DNA of 64,000 bases from the NCBI RefSeq assembly GCF_021390645.1, contig NZ_JAJEJT010000003.1:372001-436000 (forward strand), read 5' to 3'. This document shows positions 36,701 through 44,480 of the stretch, piece by piece (the first letter of the stretch is position 1; every line of letters begins with the position of its first letter). A model generated the notes under the pieces. It ran no database searches, had not been told where the DNA came from, and saw only the letters and a program-made list of their open reading frames with translations. Source of the DNA: Paraburkholderia flagellata (lineage in GTDB: Bacteria; Pseudomonadota; Gammaproteobacteria; Burkholderiales; Burkholderiaceae). A program made the translations under genes and the position numbers.

Positions 36701-38979
36701 TTGCCCGGCAGGATCGAAATGTAATAGCGCTTCTTCGGATCGAGCGCCACCTGCGACGGATCCACCGGCACCTGTTGCGCCGCCGTTGTCCGGCACACGC
36801 CGTTGCCGACGTCGCACACAGCCGGTTTGTGGGTCTGGCTCGCCGGATCGTAGACCGTCTGGCCTGATTCGCACGCGGCGACGCCGACACAGCCCGCCGC
36901 CACCACGGGCATGTAGCTCGTGTGGAAGTTCGCACCGAGACTCGGCACCGGCAGCGGCGGACACGTGGCCGGACGCGTGGATGAGTTCACCTGGCAGGCC
37001 GGATCGATCTGGAACGTTCTGTCTTCCTCGATGATCCAGCGGTAGTCGCTGATCTTCACCGGCGTCTTGCCGGGTTGCGTGCTTGGCGCATCCAGCACGT
37101 TGACGACGAGTCCGCTGCCGCCCTTGAACGTCACCGTCACGGTCGCCGTATTGCTCGCCGTGTTCTGCGCATTCACCGCCTGGTACTTGAACGTCACGCT
37201 GGCGGACGCAGCGCTGCCCGTCGGCGCGGTCGCCGGGCTCGCCGTGAACGAGCCGTCCGGATTCAGCGTAACGGAGCCGCCCGTCGGGGTGCCGACCAGC
37301 GTCGCGGTTAGCTGCAATCCATTCGGATCGCTGGCGTACGTGAGCACACCGGGCTCCGCGATCTGCAGACGCGAGGCGATGTTGCTCGTATAGGCGGCAT
37401 TGCCGGCCGTGGGCGGCCCGGACAGGCACCCGTTGCCCGACGTGCACGCCGTGAGCGTCACCGTCGCGGCGGTGTTCGGGTTGCCGTTCGCCTGGTACTG
37501 GAAGCTGTCAGCCGTCGTGCCTTGGTTCGGCGTGTACACGAACGTGCCGTCGGGGTTCAGCGTGAGCGCGCCGCCAGTCGGCGGGGTCTTCACCTGCACA
37601 CCGTAGACATTCGCGTCCTTCGCTGCCACGCCTCTCGCCGGGTCGGACACCGTCAGCGTTTTGCCGGGAACGAAGAAGTACGTGGAACCGGTAACCGTCG
37701 CGTTGGCCACGGCTGCCTGTGTCGCCGCGGCAGCGTTGTTCACGCTGATGTAGCCCTGCATACCGCCATCGCGCGCATTATTCGTCGACAGGCTCAACTC
37801 GCGATCGAACACCGGCAGCGCGGAAGCGCTTGCCGGCGGCATATTGACCAGCGCGTCGTAAGTCTTGCCAGCCGCCATGAATACTTCCGACTGAATCCGC
37901 GGATTGCCGGGCAGCACGTTGCCGTCCTCGGCGATCAGCGCGAAGCCGGAAATCGGCGAGGTGCCGGTTTGCGCACCGACCACCGCCGGCACGTGCATGC
38001 GCAGGCCCGCATTGACAAAGCGAAGCATCACCGGCCCCGTGGTCGCGGCGCTCGTCGCGGCGAACGTCGAAGCGCCCGGATTGGTGCGGTCGAACGAGAC
38101 ACCGTTGATGAGGTAGTAACGCGGATCGTAGTTCACCGTGGGCGGATAGCAGGTGCCGAACGCGGTCGACTTCGAATCGCCGCAGCCGCCCGGCTGGCCG
38201 GACCAGGCCAGGGTTTCGCTAAAGCCCGCGGTCGTCACGGCCGCCGCGACCGCGGTGTTCTGCACCGGATCGATTTCGCTCAGTACGAGCGGCACGTCTG
38301 TGTCGTAGCTGATACCCGGATACGCTTGCGCCGGCGTCGTGCCATTGGCCGGCGTTCTCACCACCAGGACGCCGTACAGCCCCATCGGCCCCTGGATCGA
38401 CGGATGCGTGCCCGACTCGATCAGGTAGGTACCAGGATTCAGGTTGTTCCACGAGAGCGCTGTGGTGCTTCCGTGTGCGACTTCAGTCGCGAACGACTGC
38501 ACGCGGGCCGCCTGGTTTGGCGGCGTAAAGGTCGCCCCGCCGGGCGCGGCGGCGGCGGTTGGCCACGTGGTCGCGGTCTGCGTGGGGTGCGTCGGGCTCG
38601 GCATGCTCGTCGCTGTCGTGCCCAGACCGCCGCCCAGTTGCCCGACTATCACAAGCGAGGTCGGCACGGAGCCCGGCAGGCTGTTGGTCAGATTGATCGT
38701 GAGCTGCCCTGGCGGCACCGTGATCACCACTGGCGACCAGTTCGCTCCCGCGCCTGGGTTCGCGGCCGCGCACGCGGCGGGCGCAACAGCGGCCGACGAG
38801 CACGTGTAGCCCCACATCGGCACGCTCTGTCCATCAGGCATCACGGCAGTGGTGGCCTTCGCAGTCAGATTGACGCTCGCCTGGGCGAATGCCATCTCGC
38901 TCGCGCCCAGCATTACGAAAGCCGCAATCGATACCTTAAGCATACCTAACAGGTTTGCCTTGAGTGTGGTGGATCTCAT
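30736..38979 (-). CDS. Giant secreted protein: degenerate cupredoxins, Ig-like modules, parallel beta-helix
   Basis: This 2747-aa protein has a signal peptide (cleavage near residue 33), two N-terminal cupredoxin-like domains (about 34-440) including GTHPSIQGPMGLYG but without the HxH/HCH copper ligands. Two repeat modules follow (about 440-640; GGALTLNPDGTFVYTP and GGSVTLNPDGSF), then SdrD/Cna-type beta modules (about 850-1400), an IPT/TIG-like stretch (about 1780-1900), a right-handed parallel beta-helix (about 1900-2500) and an Asp/Gly-rich end (GAVEF, then LLG repeats). It looks like a surface or extracellular scaffold carrying or holding the multicopper oxidase. It follows the 538-aa gene by 17 bases and starts after GGGGAG. 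Confidence 0.8.
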   Translation of the reverse strand: MRSTTLKANLLGMLKVSIAAFVMLGASEMAFAQASVNLTAKATTAVMPDGQSVPMWGYTCSSAAVAPAACAAANPGAGANWSPVVITVPPGQLTINLTNSLPGSVPTSLVIVGQLGGGLGTTATSMPSPTHPTQTATTWPTAAAAPGGATFTPPNQAARVQSFATEVAHGSTTALSWNNLNPGTYLIESGTHPSIQGPMGLYGVLVVRTPANGTTPAQAYPGISYDTDVPLVLSEIDPVQNTAVAAAVTTAGFSETLAWSGQPGGCGDSKSTAFGTCYPPTVNYDPRYYLINGVSFDRTNPGASTFAATSAATTGPVMLRFVNAGLRMHVPAVVGAQTGTSPISGFALIAEDGNVLPGNPRIQSEVFMAAGKTYDALVNMPPASASALPVFDRELSLSTNNARDGGMQGYISVNNAAAATQAAVANATVTGSTYFFVPGKTLTVSDPARGVAAKDANVYGVQVKTPPTGGALTLNPDGTFVYTPNQGTTADSFQYQANGNPNTAATVTLTACTSGNGCLSGPPTAGNAAYTSNIASRLQIAEPGVLTYASDPNGLQLTATLVGTPTGGSVTLNPDGSFTASPATAPTGSAASASVTFKYQAVNAQNTASNTATVTVTFKGGSGLVVNVLDAPSTQPGKTPVKISDYRWIIEEDRTFQIDPACQVNSSTRPATCPPLPVPSLGANFHTSYMPVVAAGCVGVAACESGQTVYDPASQTHKPAVCDVGNGVCRTTAAQQVPVDPSQVALDPKKRYYISILPGNAYNSFTNGGGAPQPVDPANPSGPQRQFDISKDCPTVANFAPGTGKCGNGMGGAPISAGQTSVNVLLEESPFPTAKVSVFVFEDDAPLNGEVDVSGGTDTFGSAREPGLGGFEIKLWDDAGGSGSPTGQMTYDMFNMPLSNSLAGTIDPVTNLNACPISTNPDGLVGMIPTCPKYESDGKTLSPLVGQAIVANLMPGRYGIIATPAADRIARGEEWLQTNTLDGQKAHDSFIKIGGPAYFQEFGPAGFHVSIGFANPKIVNARLPLLCATSTCNNGLKGRVTNLHYSRPPDEHLYGSQSRKPLSFTQCYVSVGDPDGEDYALTKCNADGTFSFTGLPAGITRITVFDQWNDQIVDGLASAVTLGGGATTDAGDIAVLQWQTNLYTRTFLDTNGNGVGDPSKPGLALLPTNIRFRDGSYSDFNNTDMNGYASFNEEFPLFNWYVVDTDLTRFKQTGVHVVYDAGGPPDGTPGGGKSTIAANFANTQESIHLPTNLRVPGAVYCNDADCNDRSGSNPSTGRVDPPWVTTMGWQGFSGQSSFIEFGKTQYAANENGGIRGEVVYASTRPFDDPALLVHTKWTPDVPNVTVNLYQEGVAADGSTSLKLVDSTKTASWDDWSQGFRSDGVPNMNCPGQSTTDPYFFTLQNTKNWLDPQQRALPNNSQFKCYDGMHVFNQVQPAPYDGMYQFPSVTSRDPHSGLPTGSNCTICQANPTKDGTQMLPPGKYVVEIIVPPGYELVKEEDKNILIGDNYIAPVTQQFGGIGDIFILPDQAAMNSTYNPNNAQNPTTNLGSTPHAEGDTGSIERFWPCVGELRIVPDYISLFPGSQEVSPFAGASRNLCDRKEVELTDQSAVQAKFWIFSSTHVAAHYTGFMLDDFSSEFDPYSPQFGEKFAVPNVPVSFKDFAGNEISRTYSDQWGIFNGLTYSTWQVNPPNPTGYAPTMMVACMNDPYMPDPAHSGQTIKDPLYNPAYSQFCYEIPFMPGQTQYMDTPVVPVSAFADGYNQVDCAYPDGTPGIASVTGDAIAGNTSAGSNGGAGPWVSSPLKTLTITSVGTQQVPNHAYTGPSATKAPFNQKFITRNYGFGAQRGVVTIAGIPAPVTSWSDAKITVIVPPLLGPDAACTIQQRGVTTPTQCGQLVVTAANGERSIDAVTVTVGGKAPTFVGGENTAGNAIQTAIDHATAGDMIVVGPGTYKEMLLMWKPVRLQGVGATAVTIDANPHPSGKLDPWRRQVGCLFGDALNGGLISAGNPYDPTGAYSCLASMQRKIDGIPFEPTSGWDFNLNGNLAETLIEPTLMGAYEGAAITVLGKGVKDVLVGGVLTQDQNCVANGICTPLTNSAADCNTYQSNFLCNPSRIDGMSFTNSSQGGGGIYLHGWNHYTEVSNNRVFSNAGTLTGGIIVGQVEVPDGTIAADNVTQLAFQYNVHVNVHNNQVTSNASYGDEINSTTPSSAGGVTFCSGADYYKFNYNWVCGNISSGDGGGVAHFGFSYNGDLSHNWILFNQSNNPTLPTYGGGLIVQGVPPDGTFCENATTDVDCAPQLSDGAGPGITIDGNLIVGNTAESGKGGGLRLQNVNGTDVQRSPNDSSRWYRVKVTNNIIANNVAGWAGGGVSLQDAVAVNFINNTVISNDTTATAGVLFNTSAATQANVGPPNCTTSGSETTCQPTTTSQYEPAGLETARHTQNLVAAFTSPNVTCPAGNPSCTTFSNPVLTNDLFWQNRTFYIAVGGLDPGIAGLQNVVTLNPSLNQAGHATGYCDPKAVFWDIGAFGDTGAANHGSGLTMSPRYSILTDAGDYPNANNSGSNPGVVHQYCNGARVPPEAGGIGITVPPGIADTVLPNPLFSLLPSATPDEGNNWINMSYGPLSLFNEASTGTQLNVLLGNYTIPGTSPAVNHATAAGAPNRDIFGTPRPQLGGYDIGAVEFVRPGVLASQPYPLALGVNNPATLLGLLQGILPSAATGGATGGVPALPVITPPAQTTPTGGKTLGALP

Positions 38980-38996
38980 CGCCGTTCTCCCCGCCT

Positions 38997-40613
38997 CTAA
39001 TTCGATTCGTCGATCAGGAACGCTTGCGGATCAACGAGCATCATCATCATCATTCCGCCAGGGAAGATGTTGTTCGTGGTGATCTCGCGCTCGTTATGCG
39101 AGTGCCACATGAATGCAAAGCCGGCTTCCGTTTGCGGCGGATTCACCACCGTGCCGCTTGGCGGCGTCGTGCCGGTGGGCGATGTCGCGCGTATGGTCGC
39201 GTCCGGTCCCAGATAAGGGCTGCCGCCGTACCAGAAGCCGTTGGTCAGCACGTGCGAGTCCGGCAGCGTGACCGGGCCGCCGCTCCCCACCTTGCCGAAC
39301 GGATGCGCTTCGAGCGCCTTGTTGTGATCCGCGCACCACTCGTAGTAGTTCGGCGCTGTCGGATCCTGCGTGTAGTAGCCGTTTGCATCCGGGATGCAAA
39401 CGCTGCCGTCGCCGGGGTAATGCCCGTACACGTCCCAGTTCAGACCCTTGCCCGTCCAGTAGAAGATCCCGTCCATCGCAAGTCCCGGCGTCGTGGTGGT
39501 CGTGAACAGCAGCGGGCCGGCGACCTTGGTCGGATCCGTCTTCGCAAGCAGCATGTTGCCGTCGCGGGCGAGCACGCGCACGTGATTGCCGTGCTCATGG
39601 AACGGATGCTGCCAGCGGCCCGTGCCGATAATGCGCAGCAGGACCAGCTCACCGGGGTGCATGTGCGGGTTGCCGTTGTACGGCTGATTCGGATACTGCG
39701 CCGCGTAGTTCGGGTCCATGTCATCCGGCATCGAGCGCCCGTTCACCATGAAGTACGCCGGGTGATAAGGCTCCGTTTCCACGGTCATGCAGCCGGTCGG
39801 ATTCGTGCACGCATTGCCGGCCTGCTGTTCCGCCTGTGCATGAATGCGCGGATCCACTTCGGAGAACTGAAAAAGATACTCACGGTCGTAACACGCTGCG
39901 CTATGGTTGTAGGCCGCGGCGGCGTTGCGGAAATCGGGCTGACCGTCCAGCAGCTTGCGCGTCCCCTGGATCGGGTTGCAGCCGGTCGGCACGGCAATCG
40001 TGCCGGGCGACGAAGTCGGCAACACGATGACCGCGCCGTACAGGCCCATCTCGATCTGCAGGTCGCCCTGCGTGCCGCTGTAGTAGGCATGCGTGCCGGG
40101 TGTGGCGGCGACGAAGCTGTAGGTGACCGTGACGCTATGGGACGCCTCGCGCGTGAGCAGCCCCTGCACGCCGGTTGGCGTGCCGGAGCAAACCTTCGTT
40201 GTCGGGTCGATGGTACCCATGCAGACATCGAAGCCGGGAAAGAGAATCGACGTGTTGCCCGCTGCCGCCGGCAGATTGTTGGTGAGCGTCACCGTGACGA
40301 TATCGCCCTGGTTGACGATCAGCGTCGGGCCGGGAATCTGCATGGTGGGACAGTTCGCACCGGCAATGTTGGGCGGCGAAAATCCGGCCGGCGCGGTATT
40401 GCAGCCGTAGCCCCACGAATAGACGCTATTGCCGTCCGGCTGGGTGATGCGGCTCGCCTCGGCGCGCAGATCGAAATGCGTGCCCGTGATGCCAGGCGCG
40501 GCCGCATGCACCTGCATGTAGAAGAGCGCAGCGAGCGCCGCCGCGCCGAACCGTGCAAGCCGTCCGAGGCGCGCGAGGGTCGCGGTTCCTAAGCGGTAAG
40601 TGATGTGTCCCAC
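38997..40613 (-). CDS. Multicopper oxidase-like protein, second half-site subunit
   Basis: This 538-aa exported protein has two cupredoxin domains. The first resembles the MofA-like start (PTMQIPGPTLIVNQGD). The second carries HPFHEHG (His336, His339, His341) and HSHNERE (His504, Ser505, His506), then a run of Met (521-525). There is no type 1 Cys, so on its own it can supply only half the trinuclear cluster. The GTG at 40613 has AGGAGAAGAGCC upstream. It is the second gene of the operon, between the 522-aa oxidase and the giant protein. Confidence 0.8.
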   Translation of the reverse strand: MGHITYRLGTATLARLGRLARFGAAALAALFYMQVHAAAPGITGTHFDLRAEASRITQPDGNSVYSWGYGCNTAPAGFSPPNIAGANCPTMQIPGPTLIVNQGDIVTVTLTNNLPAAAGNTSILFPGFDVCMGTIDPTTKVCSGTPTGVQGLLTREASHSVTVTYSFVAATPGTHAYYSGTQGDLQIEMGLYGAVIVLPTSSPGTIAVPTGCNPIQGTRKLLDGQPDFRNAAAAYNHSAACYDREYLFQFSEVDPRIHAQAEQQAGNACTNPTGCMTVETEPYHPAYFMVNGRSMPDDMDPNYAAQYPNQPYNGNPHMHPGELVLLRIIGTGRWQHPFHEHGNHVRVLARDGNMLLAKTDPTKVAGPLLFTTTTTPGLAMDGIFYWTGKGLNWDVYGHYPGDGSVCIPDANGYYTQDPTAPNYYEWCADHNKALEAHPFGKVGSGGPVTLPDSHVLTNGFWYGGSPYLGPDATIRATSPTGTTPPSGTVVNPPQTEAGFAFMWHSHNEREITTNNIFPGGMMMMMLVDPQAFLIDESN

Positions 40614-40697
40614 GGCTCTTCTCCTAAGTGCAGGACTTTCTGGCCGAGTCCATGGCAGATCAGCCGTGAACTGTTCTTATCGAGTGCAAGAGGCGTC

Positions 40698-42266
40698 TCA
40701 TAGCGTGCAGACCTTCGTCCTGGGGTCCACCGACCTGCAGATGTGCACCTCGGTCATCAGGCCTCCGAAGTTCTCCTGATCGTTTGCCAGATGATCCAGA
40801 TTCGGCGTGTACAGGTAGAAGACCTGCCCTGACTGATACTTCGTCGTGTCGCTGGCATCGAGGATCAGATCGAGCGATTCCCCGCCACCGAGCGTGATCG
40901 AGTTCGTGTAGTAGGTCATGTCGTTGCCGGCCATGTCGCGCAGCAGCCGCGCATTGACAGCAACCACGTGCATCGGAATGCCGAGCGAGGCGAGCGTCTG
41001 ATATTCGGTAACGTCGAGATCGGAGATTCTCAGCAGCACCTTGCCGCCGACGGGGATATTGATCAGCGAAGGCAGCGGCTGCGAGAAACGCGGCACGCCG
41101 TCCGACGCAGGTGTCGAAAGCGGACCCGGATTCACTGTGTCGGGATAGCTGCGGCCATTCAGCATGAAGAACTTGTCTTTCATGTCGGTGAACGGTTCCG
41201 GATTGAAAGTCATACCTACGAAGTGGAAGTTCGGATCAAAGCCATGAATCTGCACCGGATACTCGACGTCGTAGGCGGTTGAGCCATCACCGTCGTTGTA
41301 GGCGTAGAGCGTGGGCGTCCCGCTCAGGTTGTTCGCATGCAGCACGCCGTTCTGCGGCGGCAGCGGCGTCGTGCACAGAATGTCGGTGCCGCACCGCGTG
41401 CGTAGATCCTGTTGCTGCAACACCAGCGACTGGTACAGCGACTGGCCTGCGGGCACCCGGTTCTGGCGCGGCCGCACGAAGATCTGGCCGACCATGCCCA
41501 TCTGCAGGTGCTCCGGCGGCGTGATGTGGCAGTGCCAGAAGTAGGTGCCCGCATCCGGCGCGAGGTAGTAGTACGTGAAGCTCGCGCCGATGTTGATCGC
41601 GACCGACGCATCCGGCACACCGTCATAGAACGACGAGGCATTCGGATAGCCGTGAAAGTGCACCGTATGCTTCTCGAACAGGTCGGGCCGCATGATCATT
41701 CCGACGTTGGTCAGTGTGAGGAAGAACTCGTCGTCCTCGTCGATCGCCATCATCGGTGCGGGTTCGTTGCCGTTCATCACGCCGATGTCCATGATCGGCC
41801 GCGGGTCGACATGGCCGGTGAGCTGGCCAGGCGGAACGGATTCCGGATCGGGCGTGAGACCGACCGCGCCGTTATAGGTCTGATCCGTTCTGGGGTCGCC
41901 GACGGTATTGAACACCGAGGCGAACTCCGTGCCGGGCAGGCCCGCCTTGATGTCGGCGAGGCCGGACAGCGGCCCGAAAGCGAACAGATAGGTCTGCACG
42001 CCATTGGCCATCGTCGCGTAACCGTCGCCCCCTGAGATCTGCTGGCACTTGATCGCACCGTTGACGACACCCGTCGATGCCGAGGTCTGGCCCGTGAAGG
42101 ACGGTCCCGTGTACGGCGGTTCGCCGGCGCCCGCCGCAAGCGCCGTCGGATGGGACGGCGTGGTCGGCGGGCATTGAACCATGAACGACTGGGAGAATGA
42201 GGGAATCGCAAACATCATGCACAGCAGGGCTGCCACGCTATTGCGACACATACGGATGCTGAACAT
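40698..42266 (-). CDS. Multicopper oxidase-like protein, type 1 copper subunit
   Basis: This 522-aa exported protein has one multicopper-oxidase-type domain with HTVHFHG (His200, 203, 205) and WHCHITPPEHLQMGM (His245, Cys246, His247, His253, Met258): a complete type 1 copper site plus half the trinuclear ligands. Two residues are inserted between Cys246 and the type 1 His compared with laccase. The remaining domains (to 522) are cupredoxin-like but lack ligands. It matches the C-terminal half of MofA/ceruloplasmin-type oxidases as I recall them. Start ATG at 42266 follows GGAGGT. First gene of the 20-kb operon; promoter in 42267-42818. Confidence 0.85.
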   Translation of the reverse strand: MFSIRMCRNSVAALLCMMFAIPSFSQSFMVQCPPTTPSHPTALAAGAGEPPYTGPSFTGQTSASTGVVNGAIKCQQISGGDGYATMANGVQTYLFAFGPLSGLADIKAGLPGTEFASVFNTVGDPRTDQTYNGAVGLTPDPESVPPGQLTGHVDPRPIMDIGVMNGNEPAPMMAIDEDDEFFLTLTNVGMIMRPDLFEKHTVHFHGYPNASSFYDGVPDASVAINIGASFTYYYLAPDAGTYFWHCHITPPEHLQMGMVGQIFVRPRQNRVPAGQSLYQSLVLQQQDLRTRCGTDILCTTPLPPQNGVLHANNLSGTPTLYAYNDGDGSTAYDVEYPVQIHGFDPNFHFVGMTFNPEPFTDMKDKFFMLNGRSYPDTVNPGPLSTPASDGVPRFSQPLPSLINIPVGGKVLLRISDLDVTEYQTLASLGIPMHVVAVNARLLRDMAGNDMTYYTNSITLGGGESLDLILDASDTTKYQSGQVFYLYTPNLDHLANDQENFGGLMTEVHICRSVDPRTKVCTL

Positions 42267-42818
42267 ATGACCTCCGTCCTTGGGGTCAACCAGCGCGTTA
42301 CGCGCTGTACTGCGCGCTCTACTGCCAATGCGGGCTCATGCAACCGCACACTGACACGTATCTGGATTTTGGATATGGGCAGCGGGGCCTGCGATGGGTT
42401 ACCTCCCTACACTTGCAGTAGGGCAAACCCAGCGCGTTGTGCGGTCGCGCTCCGGACGACGATCGAGTGTGTTCTAGCCAACACAAGCAACGTGTCATGC
42501 AGCGATTCCGGTATGGAAAAGCAGCGCGGAGGACGGCGGTATTGCTTTCATTTATATTTCACTGGCAACAGTGCTTCGTTGAGTCTCGACGTTGATCCGG
42601 TTTTCTCGCCGAATAAGTCTGAGGATTGAAACGTCGTTCTTATGTGCTCTTTGGCATATAGCGACAAACTTTCGGATGAGTACAATCGCGCGTACTCACG
42701 TCCTGCGCGCAAATGCGAAAGCCGCAGATGCTTCTCGATCACGCGGTCAAACGGACGGCACTCCCCTCCTGGTTTCTACCGGCGAGGGACTTGGCGTACT
42801 TAGCGGTGGGGGCGGGTC
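42267..42818. promoter_or_regulatory. Divergent promoter region of the oxidase operon, with palindromes
   Basis: About 550 bases, AT-richer near 42600-42720, between the oxidase operon and the gene at 42819. It holds CCCTAC (42405-42410) and GTAGGG (42418-42423), a perfect inverted repeat around 7 bases, and TAGGG-CAAA-CCC at 42419-42430. The second motif is shared with the SCO1/kinase region. No gene is recognisable here. Confidence 0.5.
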
Positions 42819-43670
42819 ATGGATTTCCTGGCAAAAAGGGCCGTGGTGAATCTCGTTGAGCGGAAAGATCACACCCTTGAAATTGTTGAGAGCGAAAACG
42901 AGAAGCGGACGTATTACCCCGCCATGTCGATGTGGTTGAAGCTGGAGCAGCTTCAGGTGGCGCAACAACTCGTCGAGCCCCTGGATGGAGACCGGCAACC
43001 GATACTGTCCACATCGCTACACGGAGTGGCACACCTGGACGGCCAGGAACTCTCGATCATTGGCGCACCTCAGCAAGCGACACGCGTGCTCCACGTGTCC
43101 TTTGAAGCCCGCGACGTCAGCACCGCTGACCGGCTTGGATTGCGCGCTCTGGAAGACGAACTGGGTAACTCGTTGTCCGATGTGGCGCTCGGCACTGCCC
43201 GACTGGGCTTCAATTCCGCCGATGACGAGACCGGGGAACCCGAACAGTGGTGGCTCGCCTGCCACATTCCCCCCGCCTGTCTCCAGGTGCTTGCGCAGGC
43301 AATCTCGGAAGGCCAGCTTGGCGCGGTAGAGTTGGGGCTGGCGATGCGGCATGTCTACACGGCCGAGAATCCGGCGGCCAACCCTGCACGCCAACCTCGG
43401 CTCTTTCTCCGGCCCAACGAAAGCGACGACGCGATTGAATGGCCGAATATCGCAACTGGCTTTGTCACCCACCTTCGGATCGACTTTGCGACTGCCTCAT
43501 TGCATGGCTCCTCGACGCGTGGCGACGAGGCGGTCGCGGCGAAGCTCGTCGCGGATGCCGTGAGTGCCCTGGGGCCGACGCTCCTCAATCTGAGACTAAC
43601 CGTAAGATGGATCGGCATCCTCATTGCCGTGCTGCTCTTCCTTGAAGTGCTCGAGCGGCTGCAGATCTGA
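42819..43670 (+). CDS. Hypothetical protein with C-terminal membrane anchor
   Basis: This 283-aa protein has no signal peptide and ends with one hydrophobic segment (WIGILIAVLLFLEVL) so it would be anchored by its tail. The body has no motif I recognise. ATG at 42819 follows GGTGGGGGCGGG. It is divergent from the oxidase operon and on the opposite strand from nearly everything in the module, so it may not belong to it. Confidence 0.6.
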   Translation: MDFLAKRAVVNLVERKDHTLEIVESENEKRTYYPAMSMWLKLEQLQVAQQLVEPLDGDRQPILSTSLHGVAHLDGQELSIIGAPQQATRVLHVSFEARDVSTADRLGLRALEDELGNSLSDVALGTARLGFNSADDETGEPEQWWLACHIPPACLQVLAQAISEGQLGAVELGLAMRHVYTAENPAANPARQPRLFLRPNESDDAIEWPNIATGFVTHLRIDFATASLHGSSTRGDEAVAAKLVADAVSALGPTLLNLRLTVRWIGILIAVLLFLEVLERLQI

Positions 43671-43829
43671 TCCCGCGACCATCTGGAGATCGCGGCCAAT
43701 AGCGATTGTCAGCCAGATCAGGTGCGCGCCAGAAACGAAGGCGACGCGTTCGAAGCGGCCTGCCAATTCGTGTACGAGTGCGGGTCGTATCGGTCGCGTT
43801 TTCTGTAGGAGTGTGCTGCTAAATAACAA

Positions 43830-43857
43830 TATTGTGATAAGTTTAATTATCACAATA
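43830..43857. repeat. Perfect 11-bp inverted repeat, AT-rich
   Basis: TATTGTGATAA (43830-43840), six bases, TTATCACAATA (43847-43857). The centre is GTTTAA. The half-site spacing does not fit CRP (which needs 6 bases between TGTGA and TCACA). It could be an operator or a transcript hairpin at the end of the upstream gene. Confidence 0.4.
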
Positions 43858-43864
43858 CGACGAT

Positions 43865-44480
43865 TCATAATTGAAACTCGGAGGACTGAAAATCCACCTC
43901 GACCAGCCTCCTATTGAACCTGCAGTTCCTCCTGACGACGAACATAGCGCTCAGTGTTACAACGACAGGCGAGTGACCGTCGCCGTAGACGACCTCATAC
44001 CCAAACTCCTCTATGAGGTCTTCGTCGTCCCAGACATCATTGAAGCTTGTGCGGTAGTTGAAGATGAGTGTCTTAGCGCCCTTGCCGTCATGGAGCACGC
44101 GGGCCACTGACTCCTTGTCATGCCTCCGTCGATCATCGAATTCGTGACGACGCTACCGTCAGCCTCGAGCGCGATGGCGTTGCCGTCGGCCGCCTTATTC
44201 CAAGTTGCCTTGTGATTCTTCTTCAGGAGCTCCGATAGGCGGATGCCCTCCTTGACGCCCATCGGTTCGAGGCAGATCGCCTTCATCTGGTCCCATCCGT
44301 TGAACCAGATGTCGCCGAAGGTGACGCCTTCGGGCAGGTCTTCGAGGAACTGCAGCGCGTCTCCCCGCTGGGCAGGGAGCACATTGACGTTCAGCAATTT
44401 CCGTCGAGCATCTCCATGCAGTTGCGAATGACGGTCCGTCCAGTATCGTCGTGAGTGAAAGGGGTTGCGTCCGCGCAAAT
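43865..44480 (-). pseudogene. Broken gene of unknown family (two frameshifts)
   Basis: Three segments in different frames read as one protein: ATPFTHDDTGRTVIRNC...EMLDG, then a frame change near 44397, LLNVNVLPAQRGDALQFL ... SMIDGG, then a second change near 44124 (GGAGG, one base short), HDKESVARVLHDGKG ... YGDGHSPVVVTLS. Neither the 5' nor the 3' end is clear. I recognise no family. The in-order continuity across frames argues for decay rather than chance. Confidence 0.65.

Noticed and set aside
40698..42266. That the 522-aa protein alone could be a complete multicopper oxidase
   Set aside because: It has only four trinuclear His and no second HxH pair, so it is not complete by itself.
43830..43857. 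CRP site reading of TGTGATAA...TTATCACA
   Set aside because: The gap between the TGTGA and TCACA halves is 12 bases, not 6.
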